Source: Paenibacillus periandrae (GTDB lineage: Bacteria; Bacillota; Bacilli; Paenibacillales; NBRC-103111). From it: DNA of 59,424 bases. How positions within the stretch are numbered: the first letter of the stretch is position 1; each line of letters starts with the position of its first letter. The position numbers and the translations under genes were made by a program. The stretch lies in assembly GCF_022458865.1 (NCBI RefSeq), contig NZ_JAJNMU010000041.1, positions 1 to 59,424 on the forward strand, read 5' to 3'. The notes beneath the pieces were generated by a model that made no database searches, was not told where the DNA came from, and worked only from the letters and a program-made list of their open reading frames with translations. Shown in pieces: positions 15,682-24,080 of the stretch.

Positions 15682-16121
15682 TAAATCACCTCGGTTTTAC
15701 CGCCGGCAGCCTGAATTTTCTCTACCGCAGATTGAGAGAACTTGTTAGCTTTTACACTCAACTGAACAGTAAGATCGCCATTGCCCAAGATTTTGATTCC
15801 ATCTCTTGCATTTTTGATAATACCGGACTCTTGAAGAATTTCTGGAGTCACTTCAGTACCAGCAGCAAATTTGTTAAGCTCAGTCAGATTTACGATAGCG
15901 AATTCCTTACGGAATCTGTTAGTAAATCCACGTTTAGGCAAGCGACGATATAGAGGATTTTGTCCCCCTTCAAAACCTGGACGAACACCACCGCCAGAGC
16001 GCGAATTTTGTCCTTTATGTCCACGAGTTGACGTTTTTCCCATACCACTACCGATACCACGACCCACACGCTTGCGGGCTTTACGTGCTCCGATAGCCGG
16101 AGTAAGCTCATGCAATTTCAT
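15681..16121 (-). CDS. rplO: 50S ribosomal protein L15
   Basis: 146 aa. N-terminus MKLHELTPAIGARKARKRVG with the Gly/Arg-rich extension RGIGSGMGKTSTRGHKGQ that threads into 23S rRNA. ATG 16121 lies 8 nt after AGGAGG; the GTG three codons upstream abuts the site and is unlikely. Confidence 0.97.
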   Translation of the reverse strand: MKLHELTPAIGARKARKRVGRGIGSGMGKTSTRGHKGQNSRSGGGVRPGFEGGQNPLYRRLPKRGFTNRFRKEFAIVNLTELNKFAAGTEVTPEILQESGIIKNARDGIKILGNGDLTVQLSVKANKFSQSAVEKIQAAGGKTEVI

Positions 16122-16158
16122 CGTTTGCACCTCCTCTTAATACGTTTTGTAAAGCAAT

Positions 16159-16347
16159 TTATGCTTCCAGTTCTGTAACTTCTACTAAATGACTTACTTG
16201 ATTAACCATGCCGCGAATCGCTGCATTGTCTTGTTGTACAACAGTTGAATTCAGTTTGCCCAGTCCTAGTGATACAACAGTACGACGTTGTGTTTCTGGA
16301 CGGCCGATCAAGCTGCGTTTGAGGGTAATTTGCAATTGTTTAGCCAT
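16159..16347 (-). CDS. rpmD: 50S ribosomal protein L30
   Basis: 62 aa. LQITLKRSLIGRPETQRRTV and the alternating small alpha/beta fold are typical. Located between rpsE and rplO in the spc operon, with AGGAGGGAT upstream. Confidence 0.97.
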   Translation of the reverse strand: MAKQLQITLKRSLIGRPETQRRTVVSLGLGKLNSTVVQQDNAAIRGMVNQVSHLVEVTELEA

Positions 16348-16357
16348 GATATCCCTC

Positions 16358-16855
16358 CTACCCTAAAATCTCTTCAACAGTTTTGCCACGCAGCTTAGCA
16401 ACTTCTTCTGCACGCTTCAGACGTTGTAAGCCTTCAAGTGTAGCATTTACCATGTTGATGGAGTTAGAAGATCCTAAAGATTTAGTCAAGATGTCGCCAA
16501 CACCAGCAAGTTCCAGCACTGCACGAACTGGACCGCCTGCGATCACTCCAGTACCCTTGGAAGCAGGCTTCAAAAGAACATTACCAGCTCCAAATTTACC
16601 AATAACCAAGTGAGGGATAGTCGTTCCAACGATAGGTACATGAATCAGGTTTTTCTTAGCATCTTCAATACCTTTGCGAATTGCATCTGGTACTTCGCCA
16701 GCTTTACCGATTCCTGCGCCTACCCATCCGTTGCCGTCGCCAACAACAACTAATGCACTAAAGCTGAAGCGACGTCCGCCTTTAACTACCTTAGATACAC
16801 GATTAATGTTAACAACTTTTTCTGTTAACTCTAAAGTATTGGGATCAATACGCAA
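16358..16855 (-). CDS. rpsE: 30S ribosomal protein S5
   Basis: 165 aa. N-terminal double-stranded RNA-binding domain contains VVKGGRRFSFSALVVVGD, whose loop is where spectinomycin-resistance changes occur; here it has the wild-type look. The C-terminal domain begins near PASKGTGVIAGG. S5 affects decoding accuracy and mRNA entry. Confidence 0.98.
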   Translation of the reverse strand: MRIDPNTLELTEKVVNINRVSKVVKGGRRFSFSALVVVGDGNGWVGAGIGKAGEVPDAIRKGIEDAKKNLIHVPIVGTTIPHLVIGKFGAGNVLLKPASKGTGVIAGGPVRAVLELAGVGDILTKSLGSSNSINMVNATLEGLQRLKRAEEVAKLRGKTVEEILG

Positions 16856-16881
16856 GTGATTTTACCTCCTTATATGTTCTA

Positions 16882-17250
16882 TTAAAATTCAAGACCTGCT
16901 TCACGAGCTGCATCAGCTAATGCCTGCACACGTCCATGGTACAAATATCCACCGCGGTCAAATACAACTTTGTCTACTCCGTTTTGCTTAGCGCGCTCTG
17001 CAATTAAAGCTCCGACCTTGCGAGCAGCTTCTGCGTTACCGCCATTACCGATGTTTTCCTTCAGCTCTTTATCTTGAGTGGAGGCTGCTACGATGGTTAC
17101 ACCTTTAACATCATCGATTAATTGTGCGTACATATGCTTGGATGAACGGAAGATATTCAAGCGAGGACGTTCAGTCGTTCCTTGAATTTTCTTGCGAACA
17201 CGTAAATGTCTTTTCAAACGAGCTTTGTTCTTGTCGCTTTTGTTAATCAT
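16882..17250 (-). CDS. rplR: 50S ribosomal protein L18
   Basis: 122 aa. Basic N-terminus (RLKRHLRVRKKIQGT), then RPRLNIFRSSKHMYAQLIDD. Binds 5S rRNA in the central protuberance together with L5. AAAGGAG lies before the ATG. Confidence 0.97.
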   Translation of the reverse strand: MINKSDKNKARLKRHLRVRKKIQGTTERPRLNIFRSSKHMYAQLIDDVKGVTIVAASTQDKELKENIGNGGNAEAARKVGALIAERAKQNGVDKVVFDRGGYLYHGRVQALADAAREAGLEF

Positions 17251-17304
17251 TCGAGGTTTACTCCTTTCAACTTAAATGAAGGATGATCCTGCATTTATGC
17301 AAAC

Positions 17305-17847
17305 TTATTTCTTCTTACCAGCTTTACCTTCTTTACGAAGAATACGTTCGCCTTCGTACTTAATACCTTTACCTTTATAAGGCTCAGGCTCACGAACAGA
17401 ACGAATCTTTGCAGCAACTGCACCGACCAATTCTTTATCAATACCCTTAACCGTAATTTTCGTGTTTGATGGAACATCAAACTCGATACCGTTTTCCGGC
17501 TCGATTTCAACTGGATGGGAATAACCAACGTTCAAAACCAGCTTATCACCCGTTTTGTTAGCGCGGTATCCAACTCCAACCAGCTCAAGGTTTTTTGCAA
17601 AACCTGTAGTTACGCCGTTTACCATGTTAGCAACAACGCTTCTTGTAGTACCGTGAAGAGAACGGTGTAATTTATTATCAGAAGGACGCTCAACGGAGAT
17701 TTCATTCTCAGCAACGACCAGCTTCATATCTCTGTGTAACTCACGAGACAAAGTACCCTTAGGTCCTTTTACTGTGATAAGAGTGTTATCAAGAGTGATG
17801 TTTACTTCACTCGGAATTGTAATGGGCTTGCGACCAATACGTGACAT
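17305..17847 (-). CDS. rplF: 50S ribosomal protein L6
   Basis: 180 aa with the two tandem L6 domains; the second ends in the signature EPYKGKGIKYEGERILRKEG. L6 borders the factor-binding site near the sarcin-ricin loop. ATG 17847 (MSRIGRKPI) has GGAGG 8 nt upstream. Confidence 0.98.
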   Translation of the reverse strand: MSRIGRKPITIPSEVNITLDNTLITVKGPKGTLSRELHRDMKLVVAENEISVERPSDNKLHRSLHGTTRSVVANMVNGVTTGFAKNLELVGVGYRANKTGDKLVLNVGYSHPVEIEPENGIEFDVPSNTKITVKGIDKELVGAVAAKIRSVREPEPYKGKGIKYEGERILRKEGKAGKKK

Positions 17848-17878
17848 GGTATGCACCTCCGTTCATTTAAATTCTTGA

Positions 17879-18277
17879 TTACCAAACGTAGCAGATAACT
17901 TCTCCGCCAGCTTTAGTTTGACGAGCTTCTTTATCGGTCATAACGCCTTGAGAAGTGGAAATAATCGCAATTCCCAAACCGCCTAGTACGCGAGGAACCT
18001 CTTGACTTTTTGTGTAAACACGCAAGCCGGGTTTGCTGATTCTTTTAAGTCCGGAAATAACACGTTCATTGTTAGGTCCGTATTTCAAGAATACGCGGAT
18101 AATTCCTTGCTTGTTATCTTCGATATATTCAGCGTCACGGATAAAACCTTCTTTTTTGAGGATCTCAGCAATTTCTCTTTTGACCGTCGAAGCAGGGATT
18201 TCAACCGTTTCATGACGCACAACGTTTGCATTACGAATACGTGTAAGCATATCTGCAATTGGATCTGACATCACCAT
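17879..18277 (-). CDS. rpsH: 30S ribosomal protein S8
   Basis: 132 aa. MVMSDPIADMLTRIRNAN resembles the Bacillus start, and AGGAGG lies 9 nt before this first ATG. The C-terminal STSQGVMTDKEAR motif is conserved. S8 binds the central domain of 16S rRNA and, in enterics, represses the spc operon. Confidence 0.98.
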   Translation of the reverse strand: MVMSDPIADMLTRIRNANVVRHETVEIPASTVKREIAEILKKEGFIRDAEYIEDNKQGIIRVFLKYGPNNERVISGLKRISKPGLRVYTKSQEVPRVLGGLGIAIISTSQGVMTDKEARQTKAGGEVICYVW

Positions 18278-18309
18278 TTATGTGAACCTCCTTCCCGAAA
18301 CTTGGGTAA

Positions 18310-18495
18310 TTACCAGCTTGCTTTTTTAACGCCAGGGATTTGACCTGCGTGTGCTAATTCGCGGAAACAAATTCTGCAAATTTTAAACTTCCGAAGAACC
18401 GAATGCGGACGGCCACAGCGTTCGCAGCGTGTATAAGCCTGCACCTTGAATTTTGGAGTGCGCTGTTGCTTCACGACCATTGAAGTTTTTGCCAC
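18310..18495 (-). CDS. rpsZ: 30S ribosomal protein S14, type Z
   Basis: 61 aa, the short zinc-binding form: CERCG and CRICF supply four Cys ligands, and FRELAHAGQIPGVKKASW is the C-terminal signature. This is the primary S14 in Firmicutes; a zinc-free long paralogue, if any, is not in this window. Confidence 0.97.
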   Translation of the reverse strand: MAKTSMVVKQQRTPKFKVQAYTRCERCGRPHSVLRKFKICRICFRELAHAGQIPGVKKASW

Positions 18496-18524
18496 TTACT
18501 TTACACCTCCGGTTGTACCGTACC

Positions 18525-19067
18525 TTATTTGGTAAACGGCATTCCTAATTGGGTTAATAACTCACGGGACTCTTCGTCCGATTGGGCTGTAGTTACGATA
18601 ACGATATCCATACCGCGTACTTTATCAACTTTATCGTACTCGATTTCAGGGAAAATTAATTGTTCTTTCAAACCCAATGTATAGTTACCGCGTCCGTCAA
18701 ATGCTTTAGAAGAAACACCGCGGAAGTCACGAACACGAGGAAGCGCAACATTGAACAATTTGTCCAAGAAATGATACATGCGCTCGCCGCGAAGCGTTAC
18801 TTTTACACCGATCGGCATATTTTCACGCAATTTGAAGCCTGCGATTGATTTCTTAGCTTTAGTAACAACCGGCTTTTGACCAGCGATTAACTGAAGATCC
18901 TGAACAGCTACATCCAACACTTTGGAGTTAGAAACTGCTTCACCCACACCCATGTTAATGACGACTTTCTCAATCTTAGGCACCTGCATAACCGTTGTAT
19001 AACTGAATTTCTGCATCAAAGCAGGAGTTACTTCATTCAAAAAACGATCTTTTAACCTTGCTGCCAT
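18525..19067 (-). CDS. rplE: 50S ribosomal protein L5
   Basis: 180 aa. IEKVVINMGVGEAVSNSK and FRGVSSKAFDGRGNYTLG are characteristic. L5 binds 5S rRNA and contacts P-site tRNA and S13. AGGAGG precedes the ATG. Confidence 0.98.
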   Translation of the reverse strand: MAARLKDRFLNEVTPALMQKFSYTTVMQVPKIEKVVINMGVGEAVSNSKVLDVAVQDLQLIAGQKPVVTKAKKSIAGFKLRENMPIGVKVTLRGERMYHFLDKLFNVALPRVRDFRGVSSKAFDGRGNYTLGLKEQLIFPEIEYDKVDKVRGMDIVIVTTAQSDEESRELLTQLGMPFTK

Positions 19068-19099
19068 CTTTCATGTACCTCCTTTCCTAACTTTTACGA

Positions 19100-19453
19100 T
19101 TAATCGATAACTTCACCGGATTTACGAGCTACACGTACTTTTGTACCGTTGTCCAGAACTTTGTAACCTACACGGGTAGGCTGGCCGCTCTTCGGGTCAA
19201 TCAGCATCACGTTAGATACGTGAATAGGTGCTTCTTGCGAGATAATACCACCCTGTGGGTTAGATTGCGAAGGTTTGCTATGCTTCTTGATCATATTTAC
19301 ACCTTCAACCAACACGCGATTTTCACGAGGGTATGCTGCAATTACACGGCCTTTTTTACCTTTATCTTTGCCAGTAATTACGAACACTTTATCGTCTTTT
19401 TTAACATTTAGCTTGTTATTATGAGACTCCAATTTCTTGGGTTGCTTTGGCAT
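19100..19453 (-). CDS. rplX: 50S ribosomal protein L24
   Basis: 117 aa with a KOW motif (VFVITGKDKGKKGRVIAAYP) and the conserved NMIKKHSKPSQSNPQGGI. L24 initiates 50S assembly. ATG 19453 has AGGAGG 10 nt upstream; the upstream open frame crosses the hairpin repeats and is not coding. The first residues MPKQPKKLESHNNKLN are a short extension before the KOW domain. Confidence 0.97.
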   Translation of the reverse strand: MPKQPKKLESHNNKLNVKKDDKVFVITGKDKGKKGRVIAAYPRENRVLVEGVNMIKKHSKPSQSNPQGGIISQEAPIHVSNVMLIDPKSGQPTRVGYKVLDNGTKVRVARKSGEVID

Positions 19454-19472
19454 TGAGTTTCCACCTCCTGAG

Positions 19473-19569
19473 AGCATTCGTAGAATGCTAACTTCGTAAG
19501 CATATTCTTCGTTTTCGTAAGAAAACTTGTTTTTCAAGCAATTCTTCTATCGTGCAGCTGCTAAGCAGC
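19473..19569 (-). repeat. Hairpin-repeat array upstream of rplX
   Basis: A clear unit (linker 19490-19503, ATGCTTACGAAGTT; hairpin AGCATTC-TAC-GAATGCT at 19473-19489) is followed, 38 nt upstream, by a second hairpin (19511-19526, GTTTTC-TTAC-GAAAAC) with a decayed linker. Two further short hairpins (19526-19538 and 19557-19569) fill the spacer. The first hairpin lies 3 nt from AGGAGG. Confidence 0.75.
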
Positions 19570-19576
19570 ATTTGAA

Positions 19577-19945
19577 TTAGATAACTTCGGGAGCAAGAGA
19601 AACAATTTTCATGAAGTCGCGATCACGAAGTTCACGAGCAACTGGTCCAAAGATACGAGTTCCACGAGGACTCTTATCATCCTTAACGATTACAGCTGCA
19701 TTTTCATCAAAAGTAATGTAAGAACCATCTTTACGGCGTGCACCGCTCTTAGTACGAACGATTACTGCTTTGACAACATCACCCTTTTTGACAACGCCAC
19801 CTGGTGTTGCTTCTTTGACCGAGCAGATGATCAAATCACCGATATGACCTACACGGCGTCCAGTACCACCAAGAACGCGAATGCACATCAATTGCTTTGC
19901 TCCTGAGTTGTCAGCCACTTTTAAACGAGATAGAGGTTGAATCAT
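19577..19945 (-). CDS. rplN: 50S ribosomal protein L14
   Basis: 122 aa. MIQPLSRLKVADNSGAKQLM start and RGTRIFGPVARELRDRDFMKI end. L14 lies at the subunit interface and binds the silencing factor RsfS in other species. AAGGAGGG lies upstream. Confidence 0.98.
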   Translation of the reverse strand: MIQPLSRLKVADNSGAKQLMCIRVLGGTGRRVGHIGDLIICSVKEATPGGVVKKGDVVKAVIVRTKSGARRKDGSYITFDENAAVIVKDDKSPRGTRIFGPVARELRDRDFMKIVSLAPEVI

Positions 19946-19987
19946 TGTTTAAACCCTCCTTCCGGAATTGATGCTACGTATCTTTTT

Positions 19988-20251
19988 TTATACCAAAACA
20001 GCTTTTTCTACGATTTCAACTAATCTCCAACGCTTGTCTTTGGACAAAGGACGTGTTTCGGAAATTTTCACAACATCACCGATTTTAGCCTCATTGTTCT
20101 CGTCATGCGCTTTGAATTTCTTCGTATATTTAATTCTTTTGTGATAAAGATCGTGTTTTTTGTATGTTTCAACCGCAACAACGATGGTTTTTTCCATTTT
20201 GTCACTCACGACTTTACCGACTTGAGTTTTACGATCGTTACGTTCACTCAT
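19988..20251 (-). CDS. rpsQ: 30S ribosomal protein S17
   Basis: 87 aa. OB-fold protein with VGKVVSDKMEKTIVVAVET and IGDVVKISETRPLSKDKRW. ATG 20251 lies 7 nt after AGGAGG; the ATG at 20275 would overlap the rpmC stop and lacks a site. Confidence 0.97.
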   Translation of the reverse strand: MSERNDRKTQVGKVVSDKMEKTIVVAVETYKKHDLYHKRIKYTKKFKAHDENNEAKIGDVVKISETRPLSKDKRWRLVEIVEKAVLV

Positions 20252-20274
20252 GGAAGATCCTCCTCTCTCACTCA

Positions 20275-20475
20275 TTAACTAATGATCCCCAGTTCTCTTT
20301 CACGCAAAACAGTCTTTGCACGAGCAATCTCTTTGCGGACTTCCCGGATCTGTACTGGGTTTTCCAGTTGACCGGTAGCTAGTTGAAAACGGAGGCTAAA
20401 GAGTCTTTCTTTAAAGCCGGCAATTTTTTGTTCAATTTCAGCAGTGGTTAGGTTGCGAAATTCACTAGCCTTCAT
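20275..20475 (-). CDS. rpmC: 50S ribosomal protein L29
   Basis: 66 aa, all helical: MKASEFRNLTTAEIEQKI and LRFQLATGQLENPVQIREVR. L29 stands at the tunnel exit, near trigger factor and SRP. ATG 20475 lies inside the 3' end of rplP (11-bp overlap), with GGTGG about 8 nt upstream. Confidence 0.97.
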   Translation of the reverse strand: MKASEFRNLTTAEIEQKIAGFKERLFSLRFQLATGQLENPVQIREVRKEIARAKTVLRERELGIIS

Positions 20476-20899
20476 TTGCTTCACCACCTACATCTTCTCT
20501 TTTAACAAACTTGGTTTTGATCGGAAGCTTGTGAGAAGCCAAACGCAATGCTTCACGAGCAATTTCCTCACTAACACCGGCAAGTTCAAACATAATCTTA
20601 CCTGGTTTTACAACGCAAACCCATTTCTCTACGCTACCTTTACCGCTACCCATCCGCACTTCAAGCGGTTTTTGTGTAACTGGTTTCGAAGGGAAAATTT
20701 TGATCCATACTTTACCGCCCCGTTTGATGTAACGAGTCATCGCAATACGAGCAGCCTCGATTTGACGATTGGTAACCCAACCCGGCTCCATAGCTTGCAA
20801 TCCGAATTCACCAAAGCTTACTTCTACTCCGCCTTTAGCGCGACCGCGCATTTTACCGCGAAACTCTTTACGGTGTTTGACACGTTTAGGAACTAACAT
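20465..20899 (-). CDS. rplP: 50S ribosomal protein L16
   Basis: 144 aa. MLVPKRVKHRKEFRGKMRGR and the central GGKVWIKIFPSKPVTQKPLEVRMGSGKG-type region (split motif) identify it. L16 organises the A site of the 50S. AGGAGG precedes the start, which follows rpsC by 2 nt. Confidence 0.98.
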   Translation of the reverse strand: MLVPKRVKHRKEFRGKMRGRAKGGVEVSFGEFGLQAMEPGWVTNRQIEAARIAMTRYIKRGGKVWIKIFPSKPVTQKPLEVRMGSGKGSVEKWVCVVKPGKIMFELAGVSEEIAREALRLASHKLPIKTKFVKREDVGGEANEG

Positions 20900-20901
20900 T
20901 C

Positions 20902-21567
20902 TTAGTTGCCTCCTTCCGTAACAGCCTTTTTCTTAGCCTGTGGAAGAACTTCGCCGCGATAGATCCATACTTTTACACCGATACGACCATAAGTAGTATG
21001 AGCTTCCGCTGTACCATAGTCAATATCCGCACGCAATGTATGAAGAGGCACTGTACCTTCACTGTAGCCTTCATTTCTAGCGATTTCCGCTCCACCCAAA
21101 CGACCACTTACTGCTGTTTTAATTCCTTTTGCTCCGGCTCTCATCGATCTTTGGATCGATTGCTTCATAGCACGACGGAATGATACACGACGTTCCAATT
21201 GTTGTGCAATACCTTCAGCAACCAAAATCGCATCCAATTCAGGATTTTTGATTTCAGAGATATTGATATGAATCTTTTTGCCGTTCGACAGATTAGCAAT
21301 GTAGTTACGAATAACTTCGATTTCTGCTCCGCCTTTACCGATAACCATACCAGGCTTAGCTGTTTGAATGGTAACATTCACACGGTTAGCAGCACGCTCG
21401 ATTTCAATATGTGAAACAGCTGAATCTTTCAGCTTTGTTTTTAAGTATTCGCGAATTTTAACATCTTCAATAAGAAGATCGCCGAAATCTTTACCTGCGA
21501 ACCATTTGGATTCCCAATCGCGAATAATCCCAACTCTAAGTCCTACTGGGTTTACTTTTTGACCCAC
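20902..21567 (-). CDS. rpsC: 30S ribosomal protein S3
   Basis: 221 aa. N-terminus MGQKVNPVGLRVGIIRDWES, a KH domain with the GKGGAEIEVIRN loop near residue 80, and a C-terminal domain. Lies at the mRNA entry tunnel, with helicase-relevant basic residues. Confidence 0.98.
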   Translation of the reverse strand: MGQKVNPVGLRVGIIRDWESKWFAGKDFGDLLIEDVKIREYLKTKLKDSAVSHIEIERAANRVNVTIQTAKPGMVIGKGGAEIEVIRNYIANLSNGKKIHINISEIKNPELDAILVAEGIAQQLERRVSFRRAMKQSIQRSMRAGAKGIKTAVSGRLGGAEIARNEGYSEGTVPLHTLRADIDYGTAEAHTTYGRIGVKVWIYRGEVLPQAKKKAVTEGGN

Positions 21568-21581
21568 ACGTTATCCCTCCC

Positions 21582-21917
21582 TTATTTTTCGGATACCACT
21601 ATTGTAATGTGGCTGGTACGTTTATTAATACGGCTAGCACGACCCATTGCACGTGGACGGAACCGTTTCATTGTTGGCCCTTGGTTAACAAATGTTTGTG
21701 ATACGACCAAGTTGTTCGGATCCATGGAGTAGTTATGCTCAGCATTAGCAATGGCGGAGTTCAAAACCTTCTCAACGATCGGCGAAGCGGATCTTGGTGT
21801 ATGACGCAGAATCGCAATTGCTTCTCCTACTTGCTTGCCGCGGATCAAATCAACAACCAGCTGCGCTTTACGGGGAGCAATACGAACGAATCTTGCAATA
21901 CTTTTTGCTTCTGACAT
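21582..21917 (-). CDS. rplV: 50S ribosomal protein L22
   Basis: 111 aa. RFVRIAPRKAQLVVDLIRGK and the beta-hairpin region GPTMKRFRPRAMGRASRINK that lines the peptide exit tunnel, where macrolide-resistance changes occur. AGGAGG precedes the ATG. Confidence 0.98.
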   Translation of the reverse strand: MSEAKSIARFVRIAPRKAQLVVDLIRGKQVGEAIAILRHTPRSASPIVEKVLNSAIANAEHNYSMDPNNLVVSQTFVNQGPTMKRFRPRAMGRASRINKRTSHITIVVSEK

Positions 21918-21966
21918 GTGTTGTACCTCCTCTCATCTACTGCTTATTACACAAGCCAAGCTCTTA

Positions 21967-22245
21967 TTAGCGCTTGCTCGTTTTCTTGTCATCATCATGA
22001 CCTTTGTAAGTACGAGTTGGAGCAAACTCACCAAGTTTGTGACCAACCATATCCTCTGTAACGTAAACCGGCACATGCTTTTTACCATCGTATACCGCAA
22101 ACGTAAAGCCGATGAATTGCGGGAAAATAGTCGAACGACGCGACCAAGTTTTGATAACTTGTTTCTTTTGAGTGTCGCCTTGCGCTTCAACTTTCTTCAT
22201 AAGATAGCCGTCAACGAAAGGACCTTTTTTCAAACTGCGACCCAT
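21967..22245 (-). CDS. rpsS: 30S ribosomal protein S19
   Basis: 92 aa. MGRSLKKGPFVDGYLMKKVE start, SRRSTIFPQFIGFTFAVYDG core. Head protein next to S13, contacts tRNA at the A site. Confidence 0.98.
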   Translation of the reverse strand: MGRSLKKGPFVDGYLMKKVEAQGDTQKKQVIKTWSRRSTIFPQFIGFTFAVYDGKKHVPVYVTEDMVGHKLGEFAPTRTYKGHDDDKKTSKR

Positions 22246-22284
22246 ATTTCGTTCCTCCTTTCTTCAACCCTTGCTAGAATCCGA

Positions 22285-23115
22285 TTATTTCGTGCGCTTG
22301 CGTACAATATATTTATCAGATGCTTTGCCTTTTTTGCGAGTTTTGTAACCAAGAGTCGGTTTGCCCCATGGAGACATTGGAGATTTACGACCGATAGGAG
22401 CGCGGCCTTCACCACCACCGTGTGGGTGATCGTTAGGATTCATAACTACACCGCGAACTTCAGGTCTTTGACCCAACCAGCGAGAACGTCCAGCTTTACC
22501 AATTTTAATCAATTCGTAATCTTCGTTACCAACAGATCCGATTGTTGCGCGGCAAACCTTCAAAATTTTTCTAACTTCGCCGGAAGTAAGACGAATCGTT
22601 ACATAAGTTTCTTCTTTACCAAGCAATTGAGCTTCAGTACCAGCAGCGCGAACCAATTGAGCGCCTTTACCTGGCTTCAACTCGATGTTGTGGATAACTG
22701 TACCTACAGGAATATTTTCAAGCGGTAAAGCATTACCGATTTTGATATCCGCTTTAGGTCCAGATTCGATTTGATCATCGACTTTTAAGTTCTTAGGAGC
22801 GATGATATAACGTTTTTCACCATCAGCATAATGAATCAAAGCAATGTTAGCGGAACGGTTCGGATCGTATTCAATCGTAGCAACGCGACCTGGTATTCCA
22901 TCTTTATTCCGTTTGAAGTCAATAATCCGGTATTTACGCTTGTGTCCTCCACCTTGGTGACGAACCGTAATTTTACCTTGGTTATTACGTCCTGCACGTT
23001 TGAACAACGGAGCCAATAACGATTTCTCCGGTGTTGACGTTGTGATTTCTTCAAATGTAGAAACCGACATATGACGTCTTGCAGGTGACGTTGGTTTATA
23101 TTTTTTAGTTGGCAC
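22285..23115 (-). CDS. rplB: 50S ribosomal protein L2
   Basis: 276 aa. C-terminal region near the peptidyl transferase centre includes GVVMNPNDHPHGGGEGRAPI, whose His is conserved. L2 is needed for subunit association. AGGAGG precedes the ATG. Confidence 0.99.
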   Translation of the reverse strand: MPTKKYKPTSPARRHMSVSTFEEITTSTPEKSLLAPLFKRAGRNNQGKITVRHQGGGHKRKYRIIDFKRNKDGIPGRVATIEYDPNRSANIALIHYADGEKRYIIAPKNLKVDDQIESGPKADIKIGNALPLENIPVGTVIHNIELKPGKGAQLVRAAGTEAQLLGKEETYVTIRLTSGEVRKILKVCRATIGSVGNEDYELIKIGKAGRSRWLGQRPEVRGVVMNPNDHPHGGGEGRAPIGRKSPMSPWGKPTLGYKTRKKGKASDKYIVRKRTK

Positions 23116-23144
23116 TTGGATTCCTCCTTACTTGAAAAGGTTAA

Positions 23145-23435
23145 TTACACACTCTCAAAAAATTCAAGCTCTTTGCTATCAGCGCTTAACGAAACAATCG
23201 CCTTTTTCCATTCCGATGTATAACCGGCATGACGACCGTAGCGTTTTGGCTTAGCTGGCATTCTCAAAGTGTTAACTTTCGTTACTTTTACTTTGAAAAT
23301 TGACTCAATAGCCAATTTGATTTCCGTTTTGTTTGCACGGAGCTCAACTTCAAATACATATTTTTTCTCAGCCATCATATCACTTGTACGCTCAGTGATT
23401 ACAGGGCGTTTAATAATATCGCGAGGATCTTTCAT
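23145..23435 (-). CDS. rplW: 50S ribosomal protein L23
   Basis: 96 aa. MKDPRDIIKRPVITERTSDM start and VKVTKVNTLRMPAKPKRYGR loop. Main docking point for trigger factor and SRP at the tunnel exit. Start overlaps the rplD stop at one base. Confidence 0.98.
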   Translation of the reverse strand: MKDPRDIIKRPVITERTSDMMAEKKYVFEVELRANKTEIKLAIESIFKVKVTKVNTLRMPAKPKRYGRHAGYTSEWKKAIVSLSADSKELEFFESV

Positions 23436-24058
23436 TATGCAAAAACCTCCTCTACCTTCTGTACCGCATCCTTAGTAATGATCAGCTTGTCGTAAACCAT
23501 AACATCAAGCACGCTAATTCCGTCAGCAACTACAAATTTCACGCCTGGGATATTACGAGCGGATAATGCCACGTTTTCTTCAAAACCAGCTGTTACTACT
23601 AAAGCTTTGCGATCCACTTTCAAATTGTTAAGAATCGCTGCAAATTCCTTGGTTTTCGGCTGATTCAATAACAATTGATCCAGTACGATGATTTCGTTGC
23701 CGAGTACCTTGGAAGACAATGCAGACTTGATGGCGATACGACGAACTTTCTTAGGAAGTTTGTACGCGTAGCTGCGAGGAGTCGGTCCAAAAACGATACC
23801 GCCGCCCTTCCATTGAGGGGAACGAATACTACCTTGACGTGCACGACCTGTACCTTTTTGTTTCCAAGGTTTACGACCGCCACCGCGAACTTCGGAGCGC
23901 CCTTTAACTTTGTGTGTACCTTGTCGCAACGAAGCACGCTGCATTAATACTGCTTCATTCAAAATGTGGGAATGGGGTTCAATACCGAAAACGGAATCAG
24001 ACAATTCCACTTCTCCCACTTGTGCACCACTTACATTATACAATGCTACTTTTGGCAT
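23435..24058 (-). CDS. rplD: 50S ribosomal protein L4
   Basis: 207 aa. The extended loop KPWKQKGTGRARQGSIRSPQ reaches the tunnel constriction. In enterics L4 also represses the S10 operon; here a structured rpsJ leader exists but its role is untested. AAGGAGG precedes the start. Confidence 0.98.
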   Translation of the reverse strand: MPKVALYNVSGAQVGEVELSDSVFGIEPHSHILNEAVLMQRASLRQGTHKVKGRSEVRGGGRKPWKQKGTGRARQGSIRSPQWKGGGIVFGPTPRSYAYKLPKKVRRIAIKSALSSKVLGNEIIVLDQLLLNQPKTKEFAAILNNLKVDRKALVVTAGFEENVALSARNIPGVKFVVADGISVLDVMVYDKLIITKDAVQKVEEVFA

Positions 24059-24080
24059 CTGTTAATCCTCCTTCCTTGCT

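Noticed and set aside
21835..22728. A 297-codon open frame on the plus strand across rplV, rpsS and rplB
   Set aside because: It is antisense to three certain ribosomal genes, has no ribosome binding site and an amino-acid mix rich in Ser/Phe/Asn typical of shadow frames.
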